Shown in pieces: positions 26,400-38,293 of a DNA stretch of 64,000 nt. The notes under the pieces are model-generated. The model was not told the DNA's origin. It was given only the letters and a program-made list of their open reading frames with translations, and did no database searches. The position numbers and the translations under genes are program-made. Every line of letters starts with the position of its first letter. The first letter of the stretch is position 1. The stretch lies in NCBI GenBank assembly GCA_947846985.1, contig CANTUZ010000005.1:16216389-16280388 (forward strand). The letters run 5' to 3'. This DNA is from Fratercula arctica. Lineage: Eukaryota; Chordata; Aves; Charadriiformes; Alcidae.

Positions 26400-27020
26400 A
26401 ACGTGAGCTGATGTGCTTCTGGTAACGGGAGCATCTCCGGGCAGTGAGGAGAAGACAAAGCCCTTGGGACCCTGGTTGCAGAGGCTGGGATGTCCCCAAA
26501 CATCAGTGCACAGCCAGGGGGATGGGGACCACGTCATGGGCAGGGCTGTGGGGAGGGAGACGACCAGTGGGGTGGTGAGGTCCAAGGTGGGCGCATGCAG
26601 TGTGGTGGAGCAGTTTCCCAGGCTTCCATCACATAATGTCAGTAGGGAAGGCTGTTACCTTACTTTGGGCACCATCCACAACACCAGCGTTGGATAACAT
26701 CTGCAGTGACATAGCTGGTGACCAGCAGGAGGGTGCTGCAACCCTCCTGGCTGGCTTTTGAGCCGCTGGGAGAACTGATGGCTAGAGGAGGGTGTTCAAC
26801 ACGCGTGCACTGTATCCGGATGAGCCCCTCAACCCAACAGCTACTTAAAGCACTCCCCGAACTCCCCCGAAGGAAGGGGAGGGATCCCCAAGAGCAGCAC
26901 CGAAAAGCTTTTTGCAGTCATTAGTGCTGTCCCCCGTGCTGGAAGCTCCCTGCAATGAGCATGTCGACATCTCTGCGACCTGCTCAGATTTCAAAGGCGG
27001 TCCTCCCAACCAGCTGCATC
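26400..27020. other. GC-richer block without a recognised gene
   Basis: Base composition is richer in G and C than the surroundings. Short frames are open on both strands (26310-26585 minus, 26413-26697 plus, 26845-27036 minus). The part at about 26890-27020 is non-repetitive and could be a conserved element. No splice-bracketed exon was found. Confidence 0.25.
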
Positions 27021-27369
27021 TGAAGAAATGGAGCAATTTTTTTAATTTTTTTGTTTTGGAGATACCATGCCAAGGCTTTTGAAATGAAAGCTGGGGCAGG
27101 CCTAGTGGAGATTAATGTAGGAAAAATGCTGCTGGCTTGATAAGCCACAGATGTCTGCGAGATTTGCTGAGGCTGTTGACAGCTCGTGATGGTTTGCAGC
27201 TTGCAAGGTCCCCCTGCCCTGGGACCAATGTGCCAGATACGTGGCTGGCAGTGTGGGACGGGGTTCAGCTCAGTGTGGTTGTTGGGTCAAGGGTTTGAGG
27301 AGACTTGGAAGAAAAACTGAGAGCTTTAGATCTGCTCTGCACCCGGGCTGTGGTTGCAGGGGCTTCTTA

Positions 27370-27640
27370 CGTGCTGCACCCATTTATGCAAAAGGAATGA
27401 CATCTTTTAAAAAATAATGTCACTACTGGCAGCTGGTTTTATAACACTAATGGGAAGACATAAGCTGGTGAAATTCTGTGAAAGCGTAAAATGGTGGTGG
27501 AAACTCAGCTTATTGTACTGATCTTGGAGGATTGAAAAGGTGACTTATGTTGGTAAAATCATTCCCAGTGGGTAGATAGCAGCTGTGCTTCTCTTAACTC
27601 TGCATACGTAATTAAAACTATGCAACTTTTTTAGGTAAGA
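27370..27640. promoter_or_regulatory. Possible conserved enhancer-like stretch
   Basis: TTTATGCAAAAGGAATG near 27383 combines a POU-like ATGCAAA with a TEAD-like GGAATG. TAATTAAAA near 27609 adds a homeodomain core. The stretch is non-repetitive and has no open frame. Confidence 0.2.
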
Positions 27641-28013
27641 CCTTCATTGAGTCCTGTTCGGTAGTACCAGTAATACTAACAAATTGAGAGCACCTCGTTT
27701 GCTGGTTTCAAGTTTAAGAGCATCCTCTCATCAAATACAGTCACAGGGGCTGTGCAGAGTGTGACAGGAGGTTCCCCTGCAGCCTGTTAGGAAAAGGAGG
27801 TGGTCTGGGTGCGATGGGAGTTTTGTTCAATGCCGTAATGATTTCTTCTCATTCGTCCTCGCTTCCTTTTCCTACCACTCAGCCTGCTGCTTAAATGGTG
27901 GTAGATTGACAGAAGGGACACCAAAACTCTAAAATCTCAGTCCTGAATAATAACAATCACTTCAGAGTCTGGAATTTTATATGTGAAGTTAGGACTTCCC
28001 ATCTGTATAACTT

Positions 28014-28044
28014 ATGTGTGTGTATATATATATATATATATATA
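28014..28044. repeat. (TG)n(TA)n microsatellite
   Basis: A short TG run passes into about eleven TA units, followed by AT-rich DNA up to about 28090. Confidence 0.8.
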
Positions 28045-30894
28045 AAGAATTATAAATGGAAATTATATATAAAATTTATATATTGTTTAATTCTAATTTC
28101 ATGTGCCACTATCACCTTGTCACTTAGGATTTCAGGTATTGGTTGTTTTTTTTTTGGAAGAAAATATTTTTAAAGTTTCTTCTGTCAGCTCCCATTTGCG
28201 TTGGTTTGTTTTAGAAAGTTACAGATGATTGATTGCCTATATAAAAATATGCTGAAATTCATAATTTCTTGAAATTTTCCACACATACAGACTGTATTCT
28301 TTGTGAGATGCTGCCAGTTAGACTATTTTTGAATCAAGCTCTATTGTCTGCATGATATCAAGGCCAAGTTCTTCACTGACTTGTGGAGATAATGTACACA
28401 TCCAGTTATCCCTTGCACGCTGTCACTGACCTTTCACGCAAAAATCCCCCGGGAGTCTCATCCTCTGCTTGGATTCAGGTTCTTCCGAAGCTGCATTCTT
28501 GCATGCCCTGATATTGTATGTTCAGAGTTATTTTAGACAGAAAATTAATTTAATTAAATTTGCTGTTAGTTTTAATGTTGAAGTGATGCTTTCTTCATCA
28601 CCTTAAAATACCTTTGCATGTACTGGTGTTTATGTGCAACTTCTTGGTAACAAATGAGTAAAAAGTGTTATAGATGATGCTTATCTGATTCTTTTTGCTT
28701 GTGAGCACCCAAGAGACTGGTACAGCAATAGTACAGTAAATACCTGATGCCATCTAGTACCATCATGGTATTACCAAAGGAAACGCTGTTATCTGCATTT
28801 GTAAAGGGGTAAGTGAGGGCAGTGCTCAAGTGAGCCCCAGAGGAGGGTGGGTTTTTTTGTCAGCTCTTCTGTCTGTGGCTTGTCGGTGCAAAGAAATCTT
28901 CTCTTCTTGTTGGGTTTGCAGCTCCCATGGGGCTCTCGGCAAAGCTCCCACGTGTTATTTTCTAAAATCCTGTATCCTTGGGTGGCATTTAGACCTTCAG
29001 TATTCAGGACGTTGTTTTTCCTTACCCAGAGGAATAACTGATTAGTTCATCAGCTGTAGATTGGTGGGAGCCTCTGTGGGGAAATCCAACACCGTAATGT
29101 AAATTCAACTCCAGGAGTGTTGTGATGGGCAGCAGGGTAAAAATGCTCCCCCGTTTGAGGTGGGAACGTGCCTCCCTATCTCCAGACAAAGCTTATTTTA
29201 GGTAGCTCATCTGCTGTGCCAAGCCAGCCTGCAATGAGGATGACTTTGGCATTGTCTATAGCTTTATTATGCGAGTCTGTAGGGTAAGACATAAGTGCAG
29301 TTTAATGAGGCTCCAAGAAAAAGAGTTTTGATTACCTTATGCATTTGCTGAGTTTTCGACAGACCGCTGTGCTGTAGCTGAACTATACTATGACTTCTAA
29401 GTAGTTCTTAGTGCCTTCAATCTTATTTTCATGCTCTTAATGATTATGTTATTTAAATACATTATTTGTTGAGTGCAATGGGTCTATAATCTGAAAATAT
29501 CTTAAAGAAGTGGGTATCTGAATAAAATTGCTTGTAAAGTTTTCTTTGTGGAAATAAAAGTACAAAACTTGCCATATAAAATGTCAGAAATGGCAGTGCT
29601 ACATAAAACCCCTGCAGGACTGTTTTTTTTAAAGAGTAAGGGAAAAGTGTAATTTATGCCTAGATAATTAGTGGTGTTCTACCACTGAAATGTACACCAC
29701 TTGAAGGAATAGTCACTGGAGCCTTTCACACCTGCACAGGGTATGAAATTCCAAACAATTAATATTTCCTCCTGAAAAGAAATCTATTGTGCCTTAGCAA
29801 AAAACATATTGCAGGAGTGAAAAAAGAATGTCATAGAGCAGAGTGTGTGATAAATGGAAAACGTACTGTCAAAGACTTTCTGACACATCTTTTCCTTCCC
29901 AAAATTAAATATGGAATAACTTTGTGAGCAAGTGTCTCTTGGAAGGCTGAATTTATTGTAGTATTCTTTGTGAAAGACTTTCGCTTGTCAAAAATGGTAA
30001 CAAGGAGTTACGTGGTTTTGCTTGTTTTTTTTTTTTTAAAAAAAGAAGGTACAGTGCCATTTGGTCTTTTGGTTGAGAATTGAAAACAAGTAATACAGGG
30101 TCAAAAGTAATCTTAAAAATGAACAACTTCTCTGTATTCCTACTTATCTTCTAGCTGAAAGAAACGGCAGAAGAGGGGATACCATGCAAGTTTTTATATT
30201 AAATATTAGTTCACTTTGTCCTGTCCTTGCTTTGTAGGTCTTCACTTTCTATTTCTCCAAAGGCGGGGAAAGAGGGGAAGGCCGCAGTGTAGCAGTCACT
30301 TCATTTTTACACTTGCATATTCCATGAATGTCACTAGATTTTAGTTGTTAGACTTAAAAAATTTTATACTTACCTTGAGAAAGTGAATACCTGAAAAGAA
30401 GGATCTTTAAGTTGACAGCTCCAAATGTCATTCCTGAGTGTTTGTGGAAGTATATTAAAATTATTTCTTTAGGAGAGAAAAGGAGATAGGTTGTTTGACA
30501 AAGAAAAAAAAATAGGCATTTGACTTCCAATAGTTTGTGTTTTCATAGTCATCTTTGTAGAGAAAGGGTGAAAAAGCCATCTAAGAAAACAAAAGCTGAA
30601 ATCCTTTGCATCCCTGGTGCAAAGCAGGAAGAGCCACCTATGCTCCGCTGGCGCTCAGTGCCATCCCTCTCCTGGTTCCCTATTTTTGGAAGCTTCTGCA
30701 GAAGGTCAGTGGGAAACATAACCCCCGGCTCCTCAGGCGAAAGCAGCATGGATTATCATTCACAAGAAACTAAAGACGGATTGCTAGTAGAGAGAAAATG
30801 GTTACTCCTGTTAGTATTTCCTAGATGAATGCAAGCAGCTTAAATTTCAGTAGTTCAAAATTAGTTGCTGAATTAAAAAGAACAGTTTAGCTTG

Positions 30895-30908
30895 CCCCCC
30901 CCCCCCCC
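30895..30908. repeat. C14 homopolymer
   Basis: Fourteen consecutive C form an uncommon tract that is likely to be length-variable or mis-sequenced. Confidence 0.8.
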
Positions 30909-31325
30909 ACCTTTGGTAAACAATTCATTGCTTATATCTGGTATTTGAAATCTAATGGCTGTTGCTGAGCAAATATTAAATAATTCATGAAACTATCTAG
31001 ACAAAGTCTTTTAGTACATATTTTAAGAAAACAGCTATTGTGAATTTGGTAAAAACGAATCATATATACATTCATAATCATATACTTTGTTCTGTTTTAA
31101 TGTGCAATTGCTACACTTACATTGGGAAGCAATAAATACCTATATTGATACTTTATGTGTTTTATTAGAAATAGCCATTGAAAGAAAAGCAAAAGGCAGA
31201 TCACAAAAGAGTTGTTTGGAAATTCCTCATTTCCACAATGGTTGTCTCATACTGAGGCTTCTTGGCTCTGGTCTCTCTGGTCACACGAGGATGCTCTGAA
31301 CAGTAGGTTGCTTCCCGTTTGTCAG

Positions 31326-31392
31326 CTGTGCTGGATTTTGTCTCTAAAAAAAATAAAAAGAGTGAGGGATTGGGATACAGGGGAATGTCAGG
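31326..31392 (+). other. Weak candidate exon, 67 nt
   Basis: The acceptor TTGCTTCCCGTTTGTCAG ends at 31325 and a donor CAGG/GTAAGA follows at 31393. One phase is open across the segment and includes an A8 run. Sites of this quality occur by chance several times in 64 kb, so this is a lead only. Confidence 0.12.
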
Positions 31393-33059
31393 GTAAGATA
31401 CATAGAGGATTTGACTCAGGGGTTTTGTTCCCAGTACGCCTGAGCCCATCCTATTCTTTAGCTCCAGCTCCCCAACAAGTGTGTCTTCACGAGTGCAACA
31501 GTGCTGGGTTTTGCCTGTCATGGCCGAGGGTCTGGTGCTCAGTGCATCCCTGTTCGGGAGCTGTGGCTTTGTCCCTCTCATGCCAATCGGTGGCTCCGAC
31601 TCTCTTAAGAAATCTCAGTACGTGCCTTTTCTGAGGAAAGCTTGATTTATGTTGTCTTTCAAAAATCTTTTGAATGTTAACTAAAATAATCAAATCTTAA
31701 AGTGCATTTAGAAGTTGTATTTTAAAATTCTATTTCTTCAGAAGGGTAGGAAGTACCAATTTAACCATTTGATGAATGCCAAAAGCTGATTTATGGCTGC
31801 TTTTGACACTCAGTCATGCAGCAGAGGCAAAGGAGCAGCTGGTAATGCGACCAGTAAAAGTTAAAATTAAGGGGAGGAAATGCTATATAACAGAAGCAGA
31901 GGGATATTATTAGCTCCTGCACTCTGCTAGAGAAGATCCAGGGAATGAGAAAAGCTCTTTAGGAGGCCAGGGAAATTTCCGCAATGCTCCCGTACCCATC
32001 TCCCACACACCAGCTTTCAGGACTGGTGTTTCCCAGGAGGAGCCAGTCTGGACCAGGCTGTGCTGTGACAGAGATGATGAAGGGTGATAGATGCAGAAAG
32101 GTGCTGGGCAGTCCCACAGCTGAGTCCACTGCCTGCAGTTTGTTTTGCTAAAAGAGATTTCTTCAGTGTCATTAAGTGTGCTGGATAAGAGATAAAAGTG
32201 TCATGAGTTGAGGCAGCTTGAGGAATTAAAACGGAACTGTTTTTCTGCATGTTGCATTATGAAATTGGGCAGGACCAGGGTGACCCTTCATTTGAAGCCA
32301 GGTGGCAAAGTACAGACCTGCTGACACACACTGATGATTGCACCTGGATTGCAATGCTCGGAGGGTGCCATGTCAGTAACACATGGAAAATCAGGATTTC
32401 TGTCCTGTACAGCCCTCTGTCACGGGAAACGTGAGGCAGTCCCTCTCCTAACCTTACCGAGGCTGCTCTTAGAGCTTTGAGTCTTGCTCATATGTTTCTC
32501 AGTGAGAAACTGCTCCAGACATTGATTGCTCTGACAGTGCAACCTTCTCTTCTTCCTCCTCCTGTTTTACCACCTGCTTCCTTAGATGAGCCCTCAACCC
32601 CCTGAGCTCAGTAGGCTGGCAAACAGTGTGAGGTGCTGTAATGTGTACAAATTCAAATTTCTGCAAGGAGTGAAAAGGCAAGAAAAATTAACATTAGTAA
32701 TATTTAACTTAAAAACAAAAACCAAACAAAAAACCCCCATAACACCCATCCCAACTTCCTTAAAACAGAAAGAAGCTCTTCACAAAGGGAACCACACAAG
32801 GAGCATTTAGAAGGGCAAAGAAAGAATTCAAACCCTGGAAAAGGTACGTGTGATACCAAATGAGGCCAGGTCTGGCTCATGATGGTTTTTGTGCCCCTTC
32901 TGCACATACTCAGATGAAATTCTCTTTCTAAAATGCTGAGAGAGTTGAACCATACCCAATACACCGAAGGAGATACCGTTGACACTCGGTAGCAGCATGA
33001 ATACTTCCTCGTGTCTGCCAAGGACTCCTCTCATGATACAGCGTAAGATAGCATTCGTT

Positions 33060-34230
33060 GTTTTCGTAAGTGCACCGTGTTGATGCTGATAGATATTGCA
33101 GGATCAGCTCAGGCTCACAACTGCTTCTCAGTCATTTGCAGCTCTTAATGAACTATCAGATTGTAAAAAATAAACCCTTGCAACTGTGTCATGCATTTAA
33201 CACTGCGGTTTACACTATGGAAAGGTCACCCTCCCTTTGCATTTTTTTCCTTAAGTTTAGGCAGTTCCTTGTATACAGCAGCCCCCAAATTCTTTTCTGC
33301 TGGCAATGCTTTTCAACTGAATTCATTGAAAGATTCTGTATTTTTATCTCAAGATCGTGAATGAAAATACTTAAAGATCTGTCCAATAGCTATTCTTGAC
33401 AATTTCTGCCAGTAATTTTTCTCCAACATGATACTTCTCAAAAATACTCATTTCCATTTTGTCTTGGCTTGACTTCTCATGCAATTTACAGTTTCTCTGC
33501 TAATCTTTAATCTTGAGTAATGTTTCTCCTGTGTCACCATGGTCAAATGGTTCATTAATGTCCAAACATGACAGATCTTTTACATCCTTGATAAAATTTT
33601 TCTAGAAGAAAATAGTCATTTAATTGGGTACACGCAAAGCTTTGTTAAATTGGTCTGTTACACACTCACTTTCCCCTTTGCCTCATCAAGCTTCTCTCTT
33701 CTTTCCTTCAAGATTTCTTCAAAAGTATTCTTCAAGATTTCTTCAAAAATACTTACATCTAATTCTTTCGACTAATTTATCTGAGCTCTGTTTTTAAATA
33801 TTGTCACTATATTCTTGCACTATAATCTTTTTTTCTCAGCTGGAAGCATCTGTGACCTGGGAAACTTATCATAAATACTTAATGTAGCTTCTTCTGCCTT
33901 TCTTTCACTTCTGTGTCCACCAACCTGGATATATTAAATTTTTTGGGTTTTTCTACCATCCTAGTTGTGATCATCTCATATCCTCATTGCCATTATTTAT
34001 ATCACCCTGATCCATCTTGAAAACTGAGGTCAAGTTCTCATTTAAAGCTGTATCTAGATCATCCTTGAACTATGTCCTACCTGTATTGTGTATCACCCTT
34101 TTTTTTTTTCGTTCTTTCTCCCATGCTATTCTTCTCTTATTTGTACACAACAATCTTGTTGCTGTTAGTTCTGAAATACAACTCTTCACATCTGCAAAAC
34201 GGCATTCGTTCAAATTGTACTAAAAAATAG
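33060..34230 (-). repeat. Pyrimidine-rich block, possible old antisense interspersed repeat
   Basis: The + strand is markedly poor in G here. Row 33661-33720 has A 9, T 25, C 23, G 3, and row 33901-33960 has A 12, T 27, C 14, G 7. The flanks have G equal to or above C. Read on the - strand the block is A- and G-rich, as the sense strands of many LINE and retroviral interiors are. Old retro-elements in introns are often antisense to the gene. No conserved protein frame survives and I cannot assign a family, so a compositional island of another origin remains possible. Confidence 0.25.
33706..33753. repeat. 24-base tandem duplication
   Basis: Two adjacent 24-base copies starting CTTCAAGATTTCTTCAAAA lie at 33706-33729 and 33730-33753, with 22 of 24 positions identical. 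They sit inside the pyrimidine-rich block. Confidence 0.8.
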
Positions 34231-37200
34231 AATAATCTTATTTAATAGACAGTGTGATGTTTTTCTTATACCTTACATGTTTTTCTAAATCCATATTGCG
34301 CTTTTTAAAATCAAGTGTATATTTGTGTCATCTTAGAAAGTGAGATATTCTTTATTTATTTTGAAAAAAAGAGCTAAAAAGGAAAAGAGAGAGCTCCCAA
34401 ACTGCAGACTGAAAATTAGTTTGTCCTTAGCAAGTGAGATGGTTTTGGCAGCAATCACACTAAACAGGGATTTTCCAATCTTGGCTGCTAACATGAGATT
34501 CCTTGTTTAGGATCACATTGCTTGTAGATTACGGAATTGGCCACAGAATAGACACACTACTCAAATGACAGATTTGTCCAACCTGTGCCGTGTTACAGGA
34601 AACGGGGCCATGTTTTGTAAACCAGAGCTAATATTTTCCATCTGTAACCAAGTACAAGACTGATGAAGGACATAAAGAATATTCTGCAATGGAGAATGAC
34701 TGGAAGAAGAAATCCCTAGTCTTTTAAAAAAACCCAAAATAATTTCATTTTTTTTGTTTATTTCTCTTATAATTTGTAGTGTTCTGAAAATTAATATTGC
34801 TCTTTTCTAGAAAAAGCATACCTTAAACAGCCCAAAGCAGCTATGAGCAGGCGGGTTCTCCAGAGAGACTTTTGTAGCTCTTCTGCACTTAAGACAAAAC
34901 ATTTCCATTTAGTAGCTGACCTTGTAACATTCCCATGAAAATGCATTGCATATGTTGTTGGGCAAAATGTCAAAGACGGGTCGGTTATGATGTGCTTCCT
35001 GCCCCCCTCCTTCGTACAGGACTGAACAGGCTCGGCCAAATTTTATTTCTTTTCTAGTACACCCAAACTTCTGTATGTTGTGAGAAAACCAAGACTTCTG
35101 CTTTGCCCCAGCAATCCCCGTTGAATGTGACAAATCTAGAAATGAAGAGCTAGATATTGGCCATAACGAGCTTCCTGTTTCTCACACAAAGAATGAGCAA
35201 TGGTAAATATTTCACGTGTGTCCACTTCTGCAAATGCCTTAGTACTTGGGGATAGTCAACTTTTCGCAATTGTTAATAGATATTTAGCATATCATAGCAC
35301 TAAAATGCCTTGCTGAAGTACCAGTTCCCATTTGGGGAGGGGGGAGACGGACTCTCCTAAACCACCGAAGAGATATTCCACATTGGAGTTCCTCCTCTTT
35401 GATAATCAGTGGGCAGAAATACCAATGCATCTTTTCCTGAAATAGGTACTTCCAGGAGGTTGGGTGAATCCTGCCCTCAACTGGCCATTTCTTTTCCCTG
35501 ATTGTAAAGGGAGAGCTCCAGATGTTTACGTTGTAGGTCCCTGATCCTCAAAGTTGCTGAGCAAAACATGTGAATAACCGTCATTTTTCTGGTTTGTCCT
35601 CTCTAGAGGAGGGCTCGCTGGGAGATGCTGTTGCATTTTCAAAATTGGTTTAGAGAGAGGTGGAGGCCCTGTCTGGGGCGGCAGCAGGCTAGTCCTCTGT
35701 CAGCAGCTCTCGCTGAACTCATCACATGTGGACAGAAGTTCACATTTGTAAGGCTGGAACTGTGTTTTAGAAGATACGGCCAGAAGCGCCAGTGGGAAAG
35801 TAAGAGCTGTAGTAAAATTTTAAAAAAGAAAAAAAGATCTTAATGGCCCTCAGTGGATGACAGCAGGGTGCAAGAGGGGAGACGCCTGCCACAGGCTGGG
35901 GCTTCCAGGGCGCTGAGGCAGTGTACCCAGCAAAAGGTGCTGGTTTTATGCAGAACAGATGACCACAAAAGTTTCACACTTGCAGAAGGGGATTTCTAAA
36001 AGAGAAGAATTTGGCTCGAAGTATTTCTCTGAGGCTGTGGTGCCTGCAGCAGTCATGGGGCTGTGTTTTAACCACAGTGTGAAAAATGCTGTACATATAA
36101 ATAGTCCTCTGCCCAGTTGTATTCAATAGCAATTACTGCATAAAGCCCATGAGTGGCTAATTTTTTTTTCGTAAAGATTGTCACTCTTGTAAACCGTCGC
36201 ACTCACTTCCACCCTAGTTTCCATCTGCACAGAGTAGTACATGCCTAATCTAGGACTGTGATGGAGGTGAACAAATATTTTAAAGTGCTTCTAGAAAGTA
36301 GATTTTATGCATAAAGATTAGCAAATCACTGGTGGGAAGCGCAACTCAGTTATGTGTTTCAAGAGAAATAAAGTAGCAGAGGTAACTTTCTTCTACCAGA
36401 TAACGGACCTGGCTATAAATTTCAGTTAGTAATCATATATTTCTGATATATAGAGAGACAACTTATTTCTCAATGCTTGTAAAACACTAAGGTAACTTTC
36501 AAGTAAAGCTTAGTATCAAACAAAATGGTTTTCTCATACTGAGCAACAAACTTTTCCAGCAGAAAACATCTTGTAGTGATTTTACAGCCCCAGCCTTCAG
36601 TAGGCTACGTAAAAGAAATATTGGTACCCTCTCAAACGATAACAGAATTATGGACTGGTGCTTTAAAGGAGCTGTGATCTACCTTAGGTAGTCAGTGTCC
36701 ATCAAAATAGTGACGGAAAAATTAGAGATTGTGATTAGGAGGTCGTTCACCTGGGGGAATGGCTACCTGCTTAAGATGACTGCTGTTCCAGACCTGGGAG
36801 TCTGTGCTAGTTTTATTGTGAACTAAGACTTTGAGCAATGGTCTGGGACATATTACGATATCTGTAACTACAATTTGAGTGAGTGAATACCCACAATTCA
36901 AATTAGTCTTAAAGAGAGGGTTTGAGGTGTCTAGCTATAAGGGGAGGGGTTGCTTTTTTCTGCATTTTCATCTGGTAAGAGTGAGAAAAATTTTTCCAAG
37001 GTAAGTCTTGAATTTGCTTTAGATTGGTGTTTAGGATGAGAGCTCTCCTTGGGCCAAAAAGCAGGTGTACTTGTTTATTTGATAATATTAATTCTTCTAG
37101 AGTGAACATTGGTATTTTTTTAATGTAATACCTTTTTCAACTTCTGAAGAAATAATCATTGATGCTTGGTACTGCTTTTGATGAGGTTAAGTCTAGAGTT

Positions 37201-38090
37201 TAGGCTTTGCTTAGGTCTGATTTGAGCAACAGAGAAGCCTCATTATTAACAGTTTACATTAGTCGCAGGGAGACGGGACAGCAGAGCCAAATGCCGTCTC
37301 CCACATCTTCACCCAGGAGGAATTGGAAGAGCAGCACTTTGGAGGTTGCTGTGTGGCGATGAAAGTTTGGAATTGGAGAGCTTGTTTGACCTAGATAACG
37401 GACACACAATAAATCTAATCCTCACAAAACGAGAGCTGGTGTTGGAATCGCTAAACGCTGCCTTACTTTTTCAAAGCAGGTCATGGACAATTGGCTGTCT
37501 CTGTTCACTGGGTCAGGGCCTAGGAGTGTTTTTCCTGTCTGGTTGTAAGTTTTCTGCCTTATGCCAGTTTTGGCCAGGCAGTTTAAGGGCAGGCATTAGC
37601 TGTCCCATCCACAGCCTGCTCCTCTTGTCTGGTAAGGTGACGTTGATTTTAAGATTAGTAACAAAGTTGGGAAACAGAGTTGTTTCAGAAAAATAGAGTT
37701 AGCTGAGCCTACGTAACTAGTGGATCTCTTAATGTTTGCAGCTACAAGATAAAGGCCAGCTTTAGCAGACACACACATTTCTGTTCAGCGTTTGCCAGAC
37801 TGGGTCTGCTGATTGTGGCTTTGTTTATGAGCAGAATTGGAGGTAGGTCTGGGGCTGTCAACACAGAGGATTCAGACTTACATTTAATGTGGGAACACAG
37901 CCCTGCATAGGTAGGATGAGAGCTGGCACTTGCAGGAATCTGCTCCTCTCTGGAGCAGGGTTAAGTTTTAGTTTTCCTAAACTGAACTAAACACTTCTGT
38001 AGTCTTAAGGCAGTGGTTAGTGCTGAGATGGAGACTCCAGCTCAGGAAAGCCAAGGGTGTTGGTTCAGTTCTTGGATCCTTGTACTTTAG
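34231..38090. other. No named gene; intron-like DNA
   Basis: T-rich again after the pyrimidine block. A strong donor match (CCAAG/GTAAGTC, GT at 36999) follows a pyrimidine-rich run and could close a microexon of about 21 bases. CTG/GTAAGG near 37632 is another unpaired donor-like site. Neither is convincing alone. Confidence 0.35.
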
Positions 38091-38200
38091 TCAAAGTTGG
38101 ACGAGGAAAAGGAGAATGCTTTATCGTGCCAGTGTTGGTCAGGGATACACCATCATGCTAAACAGAGCCAGCCTTGCAGCTACCGCTACCAGGATCCCAG
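38091..38200 (+). other. Weak candidate exon, 110 nt
   Basis: An acceptor-like TTGTACTTTAG ends at 38090, and CCCAG/GTGGGC forms a donor at 38201. The first phase is open and reads SKLDEEKENALSCQCW at its start, with a polar, cysteine-containing composition. The acceptor pyrimidine run is short. This may be chance. Confidence 0.15.
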
Positions 38201-38253
38201 GTGGGCCCCGTAACAGGTTTGCTAGTTTTGATTCATGAATGAGTTACCAAAGG

Positions 38254-38293
38254 CTAGATCTAGATCTAGTGACCTCCATCTGAGGATGGAGGT
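38254..38293. other. 16-bp palindrome next to a 9-bp hairpin
   Basis: ctagatctagatctag (38254-38269) is a perfect palindrome. Two bases later, ACCTCCATC (38272-38280) pairs exactly with GATGGAGGT (38285-38293) around the loop TGAG. Two perfect symmetric elements in 40 bases are unusual. They could mark a duplication scar, a dimer-binding site or a structured RNA. Confidence 0.6.

Larger units (their letters stand above)
27641..33059. other. No named gene; intron-like DNA
   Basis: T-rich DNA with one weak candidate exon (31326-31392). The 102-codon frame at 30520-30828 begins just after an acceptor-like TTTTCATAG and stays open to a GTCAGT, but the donor is poor. A 140-codon frame at 31212-31634 is antisense to a 126-codon one, which is typical of chance in moderately GC-rich DNA. 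Confidence 0.35.

Noticed and set aside
31201..31634. 140-codon + frame opposed by a 126-codon - frame
   Set aside because: Mutually antisense open frames in moderately GC-rich DNA, with no recognisable features in either. Only a 67-base splice-bracketed part was kept, at low confidence.
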